Positions 25,648 through 35,574 of a DNA stretch of 64,000 bases are shown piece by piece. The stretch's first letter is position 1. Each line of letters starts with the position of its first letter. Under the pieces are notes generated by a model, which was not told the DNA's origin, did no database searches, and worked only from the letters and a program-made list of their open reading frames with translations. The stretch covers positions 1 through 64,000 of the forward strand of contig NZ_KB899337.1 of NCBI RefSeq assembly GCF_000378165.1, written 5' to 3'. A program made the position numbers and the translations under genes. Origin of the DNA: Saccharibacter floricola DSM 15669 (GTDB taxonomy: Bacteria; Pseudomonadota; Alphaproteobacteria; Acetobacterales; Acetobacteraceae).

Positions 25648-27002
25648 GCTCGTCCCCACAGTCATCTCATGGAGGTTCACGCCAGCGCGGGCGCATCATA
25701 ATGGTGGTGTTGTTGGCTATTATTGTGGCTCTCGTTGCGTGGGGGCTTGTGCAGCGTGGTTTCCACAAGCACGAGGTGCATCAAGAGACAGAGGATGCAT
25801 CCATTCCCCGTGTTGCGTTGATTACGCCAGAACCGGGGCCTTCGACACGCCAAGTGGATCTCCCAGCAAATTTGGCGGCCTGGTATGAGGCACCCATTTA
25901 TGCGCAGGTCTCTGGCTATGTGAAAATGTGGTACAAAGATTATGGCGCAAAAGTAAAACGCGGAGATGTGCTCGCAGAAATTAGCACGCCGAGCTTGGAT
26001 GCGCAGTTTAATGCGGCTAAAGCACATTACGATGTGGTGATGGCGCGCTATCGTTTGGCGCTCATCACGACAAAACGCTGGACAGCTCTTCGCGGGACAC
26101 AGGCTGTGTCACGACAGGAGGTGGATGTGCAAGCGGCGAATGCGGCCGCGCAAAAAGCGGAGCTTGAAGCGGCTTCTTATGATGTAGAGCGTTATCAAGC
26201 GCTTGAGAACTTTAAGAAAATTATTGCCCCTTTTGATGGTATCGTTACCTCGCGTTTGGTCAATGTGGGTGATTACGTTAATCCAGGTGGTGGTAATGTG
26301 CGGGCGCGCGGCTCTATTGCGGAGCTTTTCTCAGTTGCAGATGTGCATCGTATGCGCGTGTTTGTGTCTGTCCCGCAGGATTTCGCGAGTGTTATCTCAC
26401 CGAAAATCACAGCAGACCTAACGGTGCCGCAATATCCTAATCGTAATTTTAAAGCGACGTTCTTAGCGACAGCACGTGCGTTTAACGCAGCAACGCGTAC
26501 GGTGACGACAGAACTCGTCCTCGATAATGACGAAGAGCTTTTATGGCCGAACTCTTATGCAACGGCTCATATTAAAGCACCGGGAGACCCCGCTATCTTG
26601 ATCGTGCCGACGAATGCACTGCTTTTCCGTGCGCAGGGGATGCAGCTTGCTAAGGTGGTTAATAACCATGTCCATCTTCAAAATGTGCAGGTGGGGATTA
26701 ATTACGGCCTGACGAGCCAAGTGCTCAGCGGAATTGATGTGAACGACCAGATTATTGCAAGCCCGACGGCTGATCTCTTAGAGGGCGACGAAGTGCATGT
26801 TGTGCCGCAAACGCGCGGGTATAATGATACGGGGAAACCGGCTCATCCACAGCCTGTCATTAAGAACGTAACGTCTGGAGATTTGCGCAAAGCCGCAGCT
26901 GTTGATCCAGAGCCTGAAAATGCGCAACCCGATGCAGCGAAGTCTTCACCAGATGCACAGTCAACGCCTGAGAAGGCCCCACCACATGAAGGGGGGCATT
27001 AA
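25644..27002 (+). CDS. RND efflux periplasmic adaptor (membrane fusion protein)
   Basis: A 452-residue adaptor that would join the inner-membrane permease to the outer-membrane channel. N-terminal anchor IIMVVLLAIIVALVAWGLV; lipoyl half-motifs VSGYVKMWYKDYGAKVKRGDVLAEIS and IIAPFDGIVTSRLVNVGDYV flank an alpha-hairpin of about 65 residues; beta-barrel and membrane-proximal domains follow. The last 60 residues are Pro/Ala/Glu rich. It overlaps the permease stop by 4 nt, so translation of the adaptor may depend on ribosomes finishing the permease, and a frameshift upstream could then be polar. The NodT-type gene starts at its stop. Confidence 0.93.
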   Translation: MSSSPQSSHGGSRQRGRIIMVVLLAIIVALVAWGLVQRGFHKHEVHQETEDASIPRVALITPEPGPSTRQVDLPANLAAWYEAPIYAQVSGYVKMWYKDYGAKVKRGDVLAEISTPSLDAQFNAAKAHYDVVMARYRLALITTKRWTALRGTQAVSRQEVDVQAANAAAQKAELEAASYDVERYQALENFKKIIAPFDGIVTSRLVNVGDYVNPGGGNVRARGSIAELFSVADVHRMRVFVSVPQDFASVISPKITADLTVPQYPNRNFKATFLATARAFNAATRTVTTELVLDNDEELLWPNSYATAHIKAPGDPAILIVPTNALLFRAQGMQLAKVVNNHVHLQNVQVGINYGLTSQVLSGIDVNDQIIASPTADLLEGDEVHVVPQTRGYNDTGKPAHPQPVIKNVTSGDLRKAAAVDPEPENAQPDAAKSSPDAQSTPEKAPPHEGGH

Positions 27003-28597
27003 TGGGGAAGCGATTACGTATATTGTCATGGCTTGTGGGGTGTAGCTCTCTTGTTTTGACGTCTTGTGATCTGGCGCCCACGTATCATCCGCCACATTTT
27101 ATCTATCCCAATGGCTGGGCTGGCCAAGGAATGATGGGGGATGCGCGTCCAGCTGATATGGCAGCTCGCGGTGCTTGGTGGAGTGTTTTGAATGATCCAC
27201 TCCTTAATCAGCTGGAGCATAAGCTGGAAGAGAGCAATCCCGACTTGCAGGCAGCGGCTGAAGCTTTCACGCAAGAGCGCGATATTGCGCGTGAAACAGA
27301 AAGCCGCTTGTACCCACAGGTGGCGGCTTCAGGGCAGATGAGCCGTAACAAGCAATCCCAAGGGCATCTTTTCCGAGGGAAAAGCAGCACGTCTCTCACT
27401 TATGAATCGAATGAGGCGTATAGCGGTGCAGCAACTTGGGAGCCGGATTTTTGGGATGCGATACGTAATTCGACGCATATGCAGAAGAATCTCGCCCAGG
27501 CAACGGCTGCACAATATGCACTAACGCGGCTAACGCTACAGGCCGAGCTTGCGTCTGACTATGTGGCTCTACGTGGAATTGATGCTCAGCTTGGTGTTTA
27601 TGAAGACTCTATTCGTTACTTCCGTACGGCTGTTGAGATCACGCGGTTACGACAGGGTGGAGCGATTGGCGCGGGGTTGGATGTTTCTCGTGCAGAGAAC
27701 CAGCTTTACGCCGCACAGGCGGCTCAAAGCAGTTTGCTTGCACAGCGACAGGTGGAAGAACACGCTATTGCGGTTTTGTTGAATACGGTGCCAGCGGGGT
27801 TCCATATTCAACCGATTAATGATTCTCGAATGCATTTTAATGTTGTTGCGATTGATACGGGGATTCCGTCAACGTTGCTCGAGCGGCGTCCTGATATTGC
27901 GATGAATGAGCGTGAGGTGGCAGCGTCTGCTCGTGCTATTGGCGTGTCGCGAGCGGCCTTTTTTCCTCACATCGTGATTAGTGCCACAGGTGGTTTTGAA
28001 GATAGCGGCTTTGATTTAGCCAGTATTTCAAAAGCCTTTTGGAAAGTGGCGGTGCAAGCGGTCGAACCGGTCTTTACCGGTGGGATGCGGCGGGCAGCAT
28101 TACAACGTGCATGGTCGCAATACCGCGAACGCGTTGATGATTACCGCTCGACAGTGTTGAGCGCTTTTCAGGATGTTGAAGATGGATTGAGTCAAACACG
28201 TCTCTTCCATCAAGAACAGCTCCAGCAGCATCAATCTGTCGCGGCGGCATTGCGGACGCAAAATATGACGATGGCTCTCTATACAGGCGGGTTGACGAAT
28301 TATCTGGATGCGCTGGTTGCCCAGCAAGATGCTTTGCGTGCTCGGCTAGAAGAAGTACAAGCGCAAATGGCACAGATCCAAGCGACTGTACGCCTTGTGC
28401 GTGCCTTAGGGGGCGGGTGGACATCTAGTGCTCTGCCAAAAATCAAAGACATCGATCCAATTGGGCCATTGCAATATCAGGGGTTGCATCATGCGCGCCC
28501 AGCAGGAGAGGTGCCAACGGGACAAGAACCTATGGAACAGGATCGGGACTTAACAGGGCAGCATATGGGGGTGTTAAGTGCGCCTTTTCCTAAGTAA
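27002..28597 (+). CDS. NodT-family outer-membrane efflux lipoprotein
   Basis: A 531-residue TolC-like outer-membrane factor. The signal peptide ends in the lipobox LTSC (residues about 19-22). Two repeats of the OEP domain are visible (MLTFNDPLLNQ-like WWSVLNDPLLNQLEHKLEE near 60 and the LLERRPDIAMNEREVAASARAIG segment near 290). Its C-terminus carries about 50 residues beyond the family's usual end. The start codon shares a base with the adaptor stop (TAATG). It is the last gene of the efflux operon; only 117 nt separate it from rplK and no terminator is seen there. Confidence 0.93.
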   Translation: MGKRLRILSWLVGCSSLVLTSCDLAPTYHPPHFIYPNGWAGQGMMGDARPADMAARGAWWSVLNDPLLNQLEHKLEESNPDLQAAAEAFTQERDIARETESRLYPQVAASGQMSRNKQSQGHLFRGKSSTSLTYESNEAYSGAATWEPDFWDAIRNSTHMQKNLAQATAAQYALTRLTLQAELASDYVALRGIDAQLGVYEDSIRYFRTAVEITRLRQGGAIGAGLDVSRAENQLYAAQAAQSSLLAQRQVEEHAIAVLLNTVPAGFHIQPINDSRMHFNVVAIDTGIPSTLLERRPDIAMNEREVAASARAIGVSRAAFFPHIVISATGGFEDSGFDLASISKAFWKVAVQAVEPVFTGGMRRAALQRAWSQYRERVDDYRSTVLSAFQDVEDGLSQTRLFHQEQLQQHQSVAAALRTQNMTMALYTGGLTNYLDALVAQQDALRARLEEVQAQMAQIQATVRLVRALGGGWTSSALPKIKDIDPIGPLQYQGLHHARPAGEVPTGQEPMEQDRDLTGQHMGVLSAPFPK

Positions 28598-28600
28598 AGC

Positions 28601-28714
28601 TTGACGAATCTGTAGGAACTGGTCTAGGGGGACACCCAAGTCGAACGCGGGAGGGGGCGTCGTGCGTCCTCCGTCCAACCGCGGTTCGGGAACGTAACAT
28701 AGGGAGTCCCGGAT
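28601..28714 (+). promoter_or_regulatory. rplKA promoter and structured leader
   Basis: TTGACG (28601-28606) with a weak TCTAGG 16 nt on could start transcription just after the efflux operon. The leader can fold with an outer stem CGAAC/GTTCG (28642-28646 with 28684-28688), a second GCGG/CCGC-type segment and an inner GAGG/CCTC stem. A folded leader before rplK fits the known feedback control of this operon by ribosomal protein L1, but L1 binding here is inferred. Confidence 0.45.
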
Positions 28715-29149
28715 ATGGCCAAGAAAATTGTTGGCTACATCAAATTGCAGATTCCGGCAGGTAAGGCGAACCCGTCTCCACCAGTCGGTCCAGCGCTGGG
28801 TCAGCGCGGTCTGAACATTATGCAGTTCTGTAAAGAATTTAATGCAAAGACACAGAGCCTTGAGCCAGGGATGCCGATCCCGGTGGTGATCACGGCTTAT
28901 GCTGACCGTACTTTCACCTTCATCACGAAGACACCGCCCAACACGTTCTTCCTGCTTAAAGCAGCTAAGATCACTAAAGGCAGCCCTGAAGTCGGGAAGA
29001 GTGCTTCCGTTGGTTCTGTCACTATTCCGCAGCTGCGTGAAATTGCAGAAACCAAGTTCAAGGATATGAACGCAAACGATATTGATGCTGCTGTTCGTAT
29101 GCTGATGGGCTCTGCAAAGTCGATCGGCCTTGATGTGGTGGAGGGCTGA
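28715..29149 (+). CDS. rplK: 50S ribosomal protein L11
   Basis: A 144-residue protein of the GTPase-associated centre, binding 23S rRNA helices 43-44. The Pro-rich N-terminal domain ([23 protein letters not shown]) and the C-terminal RNA-binding domain ending [12 protein letters not shown] are intact. It normally lies behind secE-nusG; here a NodT-type efflux gene is upstream. The stop is 4 nt from the rplA start. Confidence 0.98.
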   Translation: MAKKIVGYIKLQIPAGKANPSPPVGPALGQRGLNIMQFCKEFNAKTQSLEPGMPIPVVITAYADRTFTFITKTPPNTFFLLKAAKITKGSPEVGKSASVGSVTIPQLREIAETKFKDMNANDIDAAVRMLMGSAKSIGLDVVEG

Positions 29150-29153
29150 GAAC

Positions 29154-29846
29154 ATGGCAAAGAATAAACGTCTGACAGCTCTCCGTGCCAAAGTTGACAG
29201 CAACAAGCTGTACACGCTGAGCGAAGCCGTGGCTCTGGTGAAGGGCAATGCGGTAGCAAAATTCGATGAAACCATCGAATTCTCTGCTAATCTTGGTGTT
29301 GATCCTCGTCATGCTGACCAAATGGTGCGTGGTCTGGTTTCCCTGCCAAACGGCACAGGTAAAACACTCCGCGTAGGTGTGTTTGCTCGTGGGCCAAAGG
29401 CTGAAGAAGCTAAGGAAGCGGGTGCTGAGGTCGTCGGTGCTGAAGAGCTGGCTGAAAAAGTGCAGGCTGGTGAGATTGACTTTGATCGCTGCATTGCCAC
29501 ACCTGATATGATGGCTCTTGTTGGTCGTCTCGGTAAGATCCTTGGCCCACGTGGTCTGATGCCAAACCCTCGTTTGGGTACAGTTACCATGGATGTTAAG
29601 GGTGCCGTTACGGCTGCGAAGTCCGGTCAGGTTGAGTACCGTGCAGAGCGTGCTGGTATTGTGCATGCTGGCGTTGGTAAGGCTTCCTTCACGGAAGAGC
29701 AGCTGACACAGAATGTTTCCGCTCTGCTTGATACGCTGCAAAAAGCACGTCCAGCAGGTGCAAAAGGTACGTACCTCAAGAAAGTATCACTGTCCTCCAC
29801 AATGGGCGTCGGTGTGCATATTGATGTAACGAGCCTCGAGGGCTAG
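29154..29846 (+). CDS. rplA: 50S ribosomal protein L1
   Basis: A 230-residue L1 stalk protein, also the usual translational repressor of its operon. The motif [19 protein letters not shown] and the C-terminal [10 protein letters not shown] mark the family. ATG at 29154 ([14 protein letters not shown]) is the family start; the frame opens upstream at a TTG within rplK, which I do not use. Confidence 0.98.
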   Translation: MAKNKRLTALRAKVDSNKLYTLSEAVALVKGNAVAKFDETIEFSANLGVDPRHADQMVRGLVSLPNGTGKTLRVGVFARGPKAEEAKEAGAEVVGAEELAEKVQAGEIDFDRCIATPDMMALVGRLGKILGPRGLMPNPRLGTVTMDVKGAVTAAKSGQVEYRAERAGIVHAGVGKASFTEEQLTQNVSALLDTLQKARPAGAKGTYLKKVSLSSTMGVGVHIDVTSLEG

Positions 29847-30118
29847 AATAGCCGTCGTTTAAGAATCGCCACTCTTGCGAGTGGTGTCGGGGTGGTGTAT
29901 ATCACCCCATCCTGTCCAAGAGCGCACGTAATTTCTTGTTTTAAAGCTTAGAAAAGCGCGGGTGTTAGACGGATGAGACCGTAATTGCCCATATCTATGG
30001 TGCATGAGCTGGTTTCCTTCCATGGACAGGCGAGCGGGCTTCGTTGTGAAGAGTAATCTTCAGGGCGTTGCCTATGGGTAACTAGGTTTGAGAAATCAAA
30101 CTGACGAGGAGACAGGTT
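29847..30118 (+). promoter_or_regulatory. rplJL leader with two hairpins
   Basis: In this 272-nt gap CCACTC-(4 nt)-GAGTGG (29869-29884) is followed by GGGGTG-(8 nt)-CACCCC (29889-29908). Such a leader is the known site where L10-L12 represses rplJ in other bacteria. No promoter is convincing. Confidence 0.5.
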
Positions 30119-30643
30119 TTGGACCGTACGGAAAAACGGGCCTTTGTCGAGTTCCTCACAAATGTGTTCGGTAGCGCGTCCACAGTGATCGTCACCCATA
30201 ATAAGGGTTTGACGGTAGCTGATGTGACAGAGTTGCGCCAGCGCATTCGTGCTGCGGGAGCGACATATAAGGTTGCGAAGAACCGGCTGGTCAGCCGTGC
30301 TCTGGATGGGACCCAGTTCGACGGCCTTGAGCCGCTGTTTAAAGGGCCAACTGCCATTTCATGGGCAGATGAGCCAGTTGCAGTTGCCAAGGTGTTGGTC
30401 GAGTTCGCCAAGAAGAATGACAAGTTGGTGGTGCTTGGTGGTGCCCTTGGTAATCAGACGCTTAGTGCGGATGAGGTCAAGGGTCTTGCTGAGCTGCCGT
30501 CTCTGGACGAGCTACGTGGCCAGCTGGTTGGTATGATCAGTACCCCAGCAACACGTATTGCTGTCGCCAGTCAGGCTCCGGCCGCCCAGCTTGCCCGCGT
30601 TCTTGGTGCCTATGCCAGAACCGGCGACAAGGAAGCCGCCTAA
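30119..30643 (+). CDS. rplJ: 50S ribosomal protein L10
   Basis: A 174-residue base of the L7/L12 stalk. Family features: MDRTEKRAFVEFL, VAKNRLVSRAL and the C-terminal helices (APAAQLARVLGAYAR) that bind L12 dimers. The start appears to be TTG at 30119, as no ATG fits the family N-terminus and GAGGAGA lies 8 nt upstream. A weak start codon may keep L10 below L12, which is needed in several copies. Confidence 0.97.
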   Translation: MDRTEKRAFVEFLTNVFGSASTVIVTHNKGLTVADVTELRQRIRAAGATYKVAKNRLVSRALDGTQFDGLEPLFKGPTAISWADEPVAVAKVLVEFAKKNDKLVVLGGALGNQTLSADEVKGLAELPSLDELRGQLVGMISTPATRIAVASQAPAAQLARVLGAYARTGDKEAA

Positions 30644-30704
30644 GAAACTGGATGTCCCCTATTATGGGGGTATCCCTTAAATGTGCATCATAGAGGAAAA
30701 TACC

Positions 30705-31079
30705 ATGGCCGATCTGGCGAAACTGGTTGATGAACTATCCGCCCTGAGTGTTCTGGAAGCTGCTGAGCTTTCCAAGATGTTGGAAGAGAAGTGGGGCGTT
30801 TCCGCTGCCGCTCCTGCTGCTGTTGCAGCCGCTCCTGCTGCTGGTGGTGGCGAAGCTGCTGTTGAGAAGACCGAATTCGATATCGTTCTGGCAAAGGCTG
30901 GCGATAAGAAGATCAACGTGATTAAGGAAATCCGTGGGATCACAGGTCTGGGTCTGAAGGAAGCTAAGGACTTGGTTGAAGGCGCACCTAAGACCGTTAA
31001 GGAAGGCGCTACCAAGGAAGAAGCTGACAAGATCAAGAAAGCTCTTGAAGACAACGGCGCAACAGTCGAAGTCAAGTAA
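30705..31079 (+). CDS. rplL: 50S ribosomal protein L7/L12
   Basis: A 124-residue stalk protein with the N-terminal dimerisation domain ([23 protein letters not shown]), the Ala/Pro/Gly hinge (residues about 35-52) and the factor-binding C-terminal domain ([20 protein letters not shown]). The ATG at 30705 is preceded by GAGGAAA; the frame opens earlier at 30681 but the family starts at MADL. Confidence 0.98.
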   Translation: MADLAKLVDELSALSVLEAAELSKMLEEKWGVSAAAPAAVAAAPAAGGGEAAVEKTEFDIVLAKAGDKKINVIKEIRGITGLGLKEAKDLVEGAPKTVKEGATKEEADKIKKALEDNGATVEVK

Positions 31080-31128
31080 GAGACAATCCATCGCAATCTT
31101 TCATGTAAGAAGGATTGCTGGAGTGAGT

Positions 31129-31157
31129 GGGCGGGCACTGCATAGCGGTACCCGCCC
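31129..31157 (+). other. rplL-rpoB intergenic stem-loop
   Basis: GGGCGGG-(15 nt)-CCCGCCC without a U-run. In E. coli this position holds an attenuator and an RNase III site, and a similar role is inferred here. Confidence 0.5.
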
Positions 31158-31323
31158 CATTTGCCGTTGACAGGAAAAACGCGTATAAAGCGTTTTGTTG
31201 GCACGTCAGTAGGTATGGATAAACCAGCCGTTCAAGTCGTCTGACATTTTCTAGGTCCCGGCAGGGGCGAGAGAATGGCAGCTAGGAGGGCGACTCGGAG
31301 GTCTGGTGCAGAGGCAGGATAAG

Positions 31324-34300
31324 ATGGACGCGATCACAAAATCGTTCACAGGGCGTAAGAGGATCCGCAAGAGCTTCGGGCGTATTCCCGAAATTGCGCC
31401 GATGCCAAATTTAATTGACGTGCAGCGCGCTTCGTACGAAGCTTTTTTGCAGATGAATGTGCGTCCTGACAGCCGCGAGACGGCTGGTCTTCAGGAAGTA
31501 TTCCGTTCCGTTTTTCCAATTCATGATTTTGCTGGCCGTGGACGGCTGGATTTTCAATATTACGAATTTGAAGAACCGAAATATGACGTCGAAGAATGCA
31601 TTCAGCGCGGGCTGACATATGCCGCGCCGCTGAAGGTTGTTCTGCGTCTGACAACTTGGGATATTGATGAAGATACGGGTTCTCGCTCGATTCACGATCT
31701 GAAGGAACAGCCGGTTTATATGGGTGACATCCCATTGATGACCGATAATGGGACCTTCATCATCAATGGAACCGAGCGCGTTATTGTCTCGCAGATGCAT
31801 CGTAGCCCGGGTGTCTTCTTCGATCACGATAAAGGAAAAACCCACTCTTCAGGGAAGTATCTCTTCGCTGCTCGGGTGATTCCGTATCGTGGCTCATGGT
31901 TGGATTTTGAGTTTGACGCAAAAGACGTCATCCATGTCCGTATTGACCGTAAACGTAAGCTGCCAGTGACAACATTGCTGTATGCTCTTGAGGGGGAGAA
32001 CTCCATCAAGGCACGTGAAGCAAAGTTGGCTGAAGGGGGCGATGTTGACGTCCTCGAAGTGAGCGGGATGGACGAGGATGAAATCCTCGCGAACTTCTAT
32101 GGTATTGTGCCGTTTACGCGTGCAGGAACTGAGTGGGCTCGTCCGTTTGATCCGGAAGCATTCCGTGGTCTGAAGCTTCTTAGCCCTCTGGTAGATGCTG
32201 ACACAGGCGAGATTGTTGCTGAGGCTGAAACAAAGCTGACAGCGCGTGTCGTTCGTAAAATCGCTGAAAAAACCCGTGTTGTGCATGTTGGACGTCTGGA
32301 TATTCTCGGGCGTTTCATTGCGCATGACTTGGTGAATGAGCAGACGGGTGAGATCTACGCAGAAGCGGGCGAAGAGCTGACGGAAGAACGGCTTGAAGCC
32401 CTGGAGAATCTAGGTCTGACAGAGCTGCCTGTTCTCGCTGTTGATGCGACTCATGGGCCGTGGATTCGCAACACATTAGCGGCAGATAAAAACACTTCTC
32501 GTGAAGAAGCGCTGATTGATATCTATCGTATCATGCGTCCCGGTGAGCCACCGACCCGTGAGACCGCTGAAGCGATGTTGAATGGTTTGTTCTTTGATCC
32601 AGATCGCTATGATCTTTCTGCGGTTGGCCGTGTGAAGATGAATATGCGTCTGGATGTGGATGCACCAGATACGCTGCGTACCTTGCGGAAAGAAGACATT
32701 CTTCGGACTGTTAAGATTCTTTGTGACCTCAAAGACGGTCGCGGTCAGGTCGATGATATTGATAACCTTGGGAACCGTCGTGTTCGTTCAGTAGGCGAAC
32801 TGATGGAGAACCAGTATCGTATTGGTTTGCTCCGTATGGAACGCGCTATTCGCGAACGTATGGGGTCTGTCGATATTGATACAGTCATGCCGCATGATCT
32901 GATTAATGCGAAGCCGGCGGCAGCGGCTGTAAGAGAGTTCTTTGGCTCTTCTCAGCTGAGTCAGTTCATGGATCAGACGAACCCACTCTCAGAGGTGACG
33001 CATAAACGTCGTCTTTCTGCGTTGGGTCCGGGTGGTTTGACGCGTGAGCGTGCAGGCTTTGAGGTGCGTGACGTTCACCCAACGCACTATGGTCGTATCT
33101 GCCCGATTGAGACGCCTGAAGGGCCAAATATTGGTTTGATTAACTCACTGGCTACCTATGCGAAGGTGAACCAGTATGGGTTTATCGAAACGCCTTATCG
33201 CTTGGTGAAAGATGGCGTTCTTCAAGATGGTTGGAAATATCTTTCCGCCATGGAAGAAGAAAAGCTGATCGTTGCGCAGGCTGATGCGAAACAGAAGGAC
33301 AATCAGCTGACTGATGAGCTGGTCGCTGTGCGTCAGACGGGTGACTTCCGCTTGGTGCCGCCGGCACAGGTAACTGCTTGTGACGTATCGCCGAAGCAGC
33401 TTGTGTCCGTTGCTGCTGCATTGATTCCGTTCTTGGAAAACGATGACGCGAACCGTGCGCTCATGGGTTCCAACATGCAACGTCAGGCTGTGCCTTTGGT
33501 GAAGGCTGATGCACCGTTGGTCGGTACTGGGATGGAAGGGCCTGTGGCTCATGATTCCGGTGCGGCGATTGTGGCGAAGCGTGCAGGTATTGTTGACCAG
33601 CTTGATGGGGCACGTATCGTTATTCGTGCCACGGATGAGCAGGGCTCAACACAGGGTGTGGATATTTACCGTTTGCGTAAATATATGCGCTCGAACCAAT
33701 CCACATGCCTCAACCAGCGTCCATTGGTGAAAGTTGGGGATCGTGTTGCTGCCGGTGATATCATCGCAGACGGCCCATCAACAGAACTGGGTGAGTTGGC
33801 CTTGGGTCGTAACGTTCTCGTCGGCTTTATGCCTTGGAACGGGTACAACTTTGAGGATTCAATTCTGATCTCTGAGCGTATCGCACGTGATGACATCTTT
33901 ACCTCTATTCATATTGAAGAATTTGAGGTGATGGCACGCGATACGAAGCTGGGTCAGGAAGAAATCACACGCGATATTCCTAATGTCGGTGAGGAAGCGC
34001 TGCGCAACCTCGATGAAGCCGGTATTGTGTATGTTGGCGCTGAGGTGAATCCAGGCGACATCTTGATCGGTAAAGTGACGCCAAAGGGTGAAAGCCCGAT
34101 GACGCCAGAAGAAAAACTTCTGCGTGCCATCTTTGGTGAAAAAGCATCCGATGTGCGTGATACGTCTTTGAAGCTGCCACCTGGCACAAGCGGGACGATC
34201 GTGGATGTGCGCGTTTTCTCACGTCGTGGCGTGGATAAAGATGAGCGTGCTATGGCCATTGAGCGTTCAGAAATTGAACGTCTGGCGAAAGACCGCGATG

Positions 34301-35493
34301 ACGAGCGTCACATCCAAGAACGTAGCTTCTTCAACCGTCTGAAGGAAAACCTCTTAGGGCAGAAAGCGGCTGCAGGCTTTAAGGGAATTCGCGCTGGTGA
34401 AGATATTACGCCAGAGCTTCTTGCTGAGCACCCTAAACGGGCATGGCGTAACATTCCTGTTGAAGACGCCGCTGTCACAGCTGACCTTGAAACGCTTTGC
34501 CGTGAATTTGATGAGGCATTGCGTCGCATCAATGGCCGTTTTGATAATAAGGTAGAGAAGCTGCAACGAGGGGATGAACTGCCTCCTGGCGTGATGAAGA
34601 TGGTTAAAGTCTTCATCGCTGTGAAGCGTAAGCTTCAGCCAGGCGATAAAATGGCTGGTCGTCACGGAAATAAGGGTGTGGTGTCTCGCGTCGTTCCAGT
34701 TGAGGATATGCCGTTCCTTGAGAATGGTCAGTCCTTGGATCTGCTTCTGAACCCGCTCGGCGTGCCATCACGTATGAACGTGGGGCAGATTTTGGAAACG
34801 CATCTTGGCTGGGCATGTGCCAATATCGGTCAGAGCGTTGCAGCTATTGTTGATGACTATCAGCGCACGGGTGAGCGTCGTCAGGAGCTCCTTGATCGCT
34901 TGCATGAGATTTATGGGGATAAGGTCTTTGAAGAAGAGATCGCTCCAATGTCGAATGACGAGCTGATTGAGCTTGCCAATAACCTGCGTAAGGGTATTCC
35001 GATCGCAACTCCTGTGTTTGATGGTGCTTCCATCCCTGATATTGAGGAGATGCTGGCAAAGGGTGGTGTTAACACATCCGGTCAGTCTCAGCTTATTGAT
35101 GGGCGGACGGGTGAGAAGTTCGAGCGTCAAACAACGGTTGGCTACATCTACATGTTGAAGCTTCACCACTTGGTTGATGATAAGATTCACGCTCGTTCCA
35201 TTGGTCCTTACTCGCTGGTTACCCAGCAGCCGCTGGGTGGTAAGGCTCAATTCGGTGGTCAGCGCTTCGGGGAAATGGAAGTCTGGGCGCTGGAAGCTTA
35301 CGGTGCGGCCTATACGCTTCAGGAAATGTTGACGGTTAAGTCCGATGACGTGTCTGGGCGAACGAAGGTCTATGAAGCGATCGTACGTGAGCAGGATGAT
35401 TTTGAAGCGGGTATTCCAGAGAGCTTCAACGTCTTGGTTAAGGAGCTGAAATCGCTTGGTCTGAATGTGGAACTTGAGCAGGGAGCATCGTAA
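31324..35493 (+). CDS. rpoB: RNA polymerase subunit beta
   Basis: A 1,389-residue beta subunit. The rifampicin region reads [27 protein letters not shown], with the wild-type Asp, His and Ser at the main resistance positions. NIGLINSLA, the [15 protein letters not shown] flap region and the C-terminal clamp segment [19 protein letters not shown] are present. Length fits alphaproteobacteria. I use the ATG at 31324 ([13 protein letters not shown]); an in-frame GTG at 31306 is possible. rpoC follows after 81 nt. Confidence 0.98.
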   Translation: MDAITKSFTGRKRIRKSFGRIPEIAPMPNLIDVQRASYEAFLQMNVRPDSRETAGLQEVFRSVFPIHDFAGRGRLDFQYYEFEEPKYDVEECIQRGLTYAAPLKVVLRLTTWDIDEDTGSRSIHDLKEQPVYMGDIPLMTDNGTFIINGTERVIVSQMHRSPGVFFDHDKGKTHSSGKYLFAARVIPYRGSWLDFEFDAKDVIHVRIDRKRKLPVTTLLYALEGENSIKAREAKLAEGGDVDVLEVSGMDEDEILANFYGIVPFTRAGTEWARPFDPEAFRGLKLLSPLVDADTGEIVAEAETKLTARVVRKIAEKTRVVHVGRLDILGRFIAHDLVNEQTGEIYAEAGEELTEERLEALENLGLTELPVLAVDATHGPWIRNTLAADKNTSREEALIDIYRIMRPGEPPTRETAEAMLNGLFFDPDRYDLSAVGRVKMNMRLDVDAPDTLRTLRKEDILRTVKILCDLKDGRGQVDDIDNLGNRRVRSVGELMENQYRIGLLRMERAIRERMGSVDIDTVMPHDLINAKPAAAAVREFFGSSQLSQFMDQTNPLSEVTHKRRLSALGPGGLTRERAGFEVRDVHPTHYGRICPIETPEGPNIGLINSLATYAKVNQYGFIETPYRLVKDGVLQDGWKYLSAMEEEKLIVAQADAKQKDNQLTDELVAVRQTGDFRLVPPAQVTACDVSPKQLVSVAAALIPFLENDDANRALMGSNMQRQAVPLVKADAPLVGTGMEGPVAHDSGAAIVAKRAGIVDQLDGARIVIRATDEQGSTQGVDIYRLRKYMRSNQSTCLNQRPLVKVGDRVAAGDIIADGPSTELGELALGRNVLVGFMPWNGYNFEDSILISERIARDDIFTSIHIEEFEVMARDTKLGQEEITRDIPNVGEEALRNLDEAGIVYVGAEVNPGDILIGKVTPKGESPMTPEEKLLRAIFGEKASDVRDTSLKLPPGTSGTIVDVRVFSRRGVDKDERAMAIERSEIERLAKDRDDERHIQERSFFNRLKENLLGQKAAAGFKGIRAGEDITPELLAEHPKRAWRNIPVEDAAVTADLETLCREFDEALRRINGRFDNKVEKLQRGDELPPGVMKMVKVFIAVKRKLQPGDKMAGRHGNKGVVSRVVPVEDMPFLENGQSLDLLLNPLGVPSRMNVGQILETHLGWACANIGQSVAAIVDDYQRTGERRQELLDRLHEIYGDKVFEEEIAPMSNDELIELANNLRKGIPIATPVFDGASIPDIEEMLAKGGVNTSGQSQLIDGRTGEKFERQTTVGYIYMLKLHHLVDDKIHARSIGPYSLVTQQPLGGKAQFGGQRFGEMEVWALEAYGAAYTLQEMLTVKSDDVSGRTKVYEAIVREQDDFEAGIPESFNVLVKELKSLGLNVELEQGAS

Positions 35494-35533
35494 GTCGGTG
35501 CTTTCCTCTTTCTCTTCGCGGTTCATTTTTAAC

Positions 35534-35558
35534 GTGCCGGCGGGACGCCGTTCGGCAC
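35534..35558 (+). other. rpoB-rpoC intergenic stem-loop
   Basis: GTGCCGGCG-gga-CGCCGttCGGCAC forms a stable stem with a small bulge and no U-run. It ends 16 nt before the rpoC ATG and could affect processing or rpoC translation. Confidence 0.5.
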
Positions 35559-35574
35559 AGTGGGGTTTCGGCGC

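Noticed and set aside
28574-29275. Minus-strand frame of 233 codons over the rplK region
   Set aside because: It overlaps rplK and rplA in antisense with no start signal.
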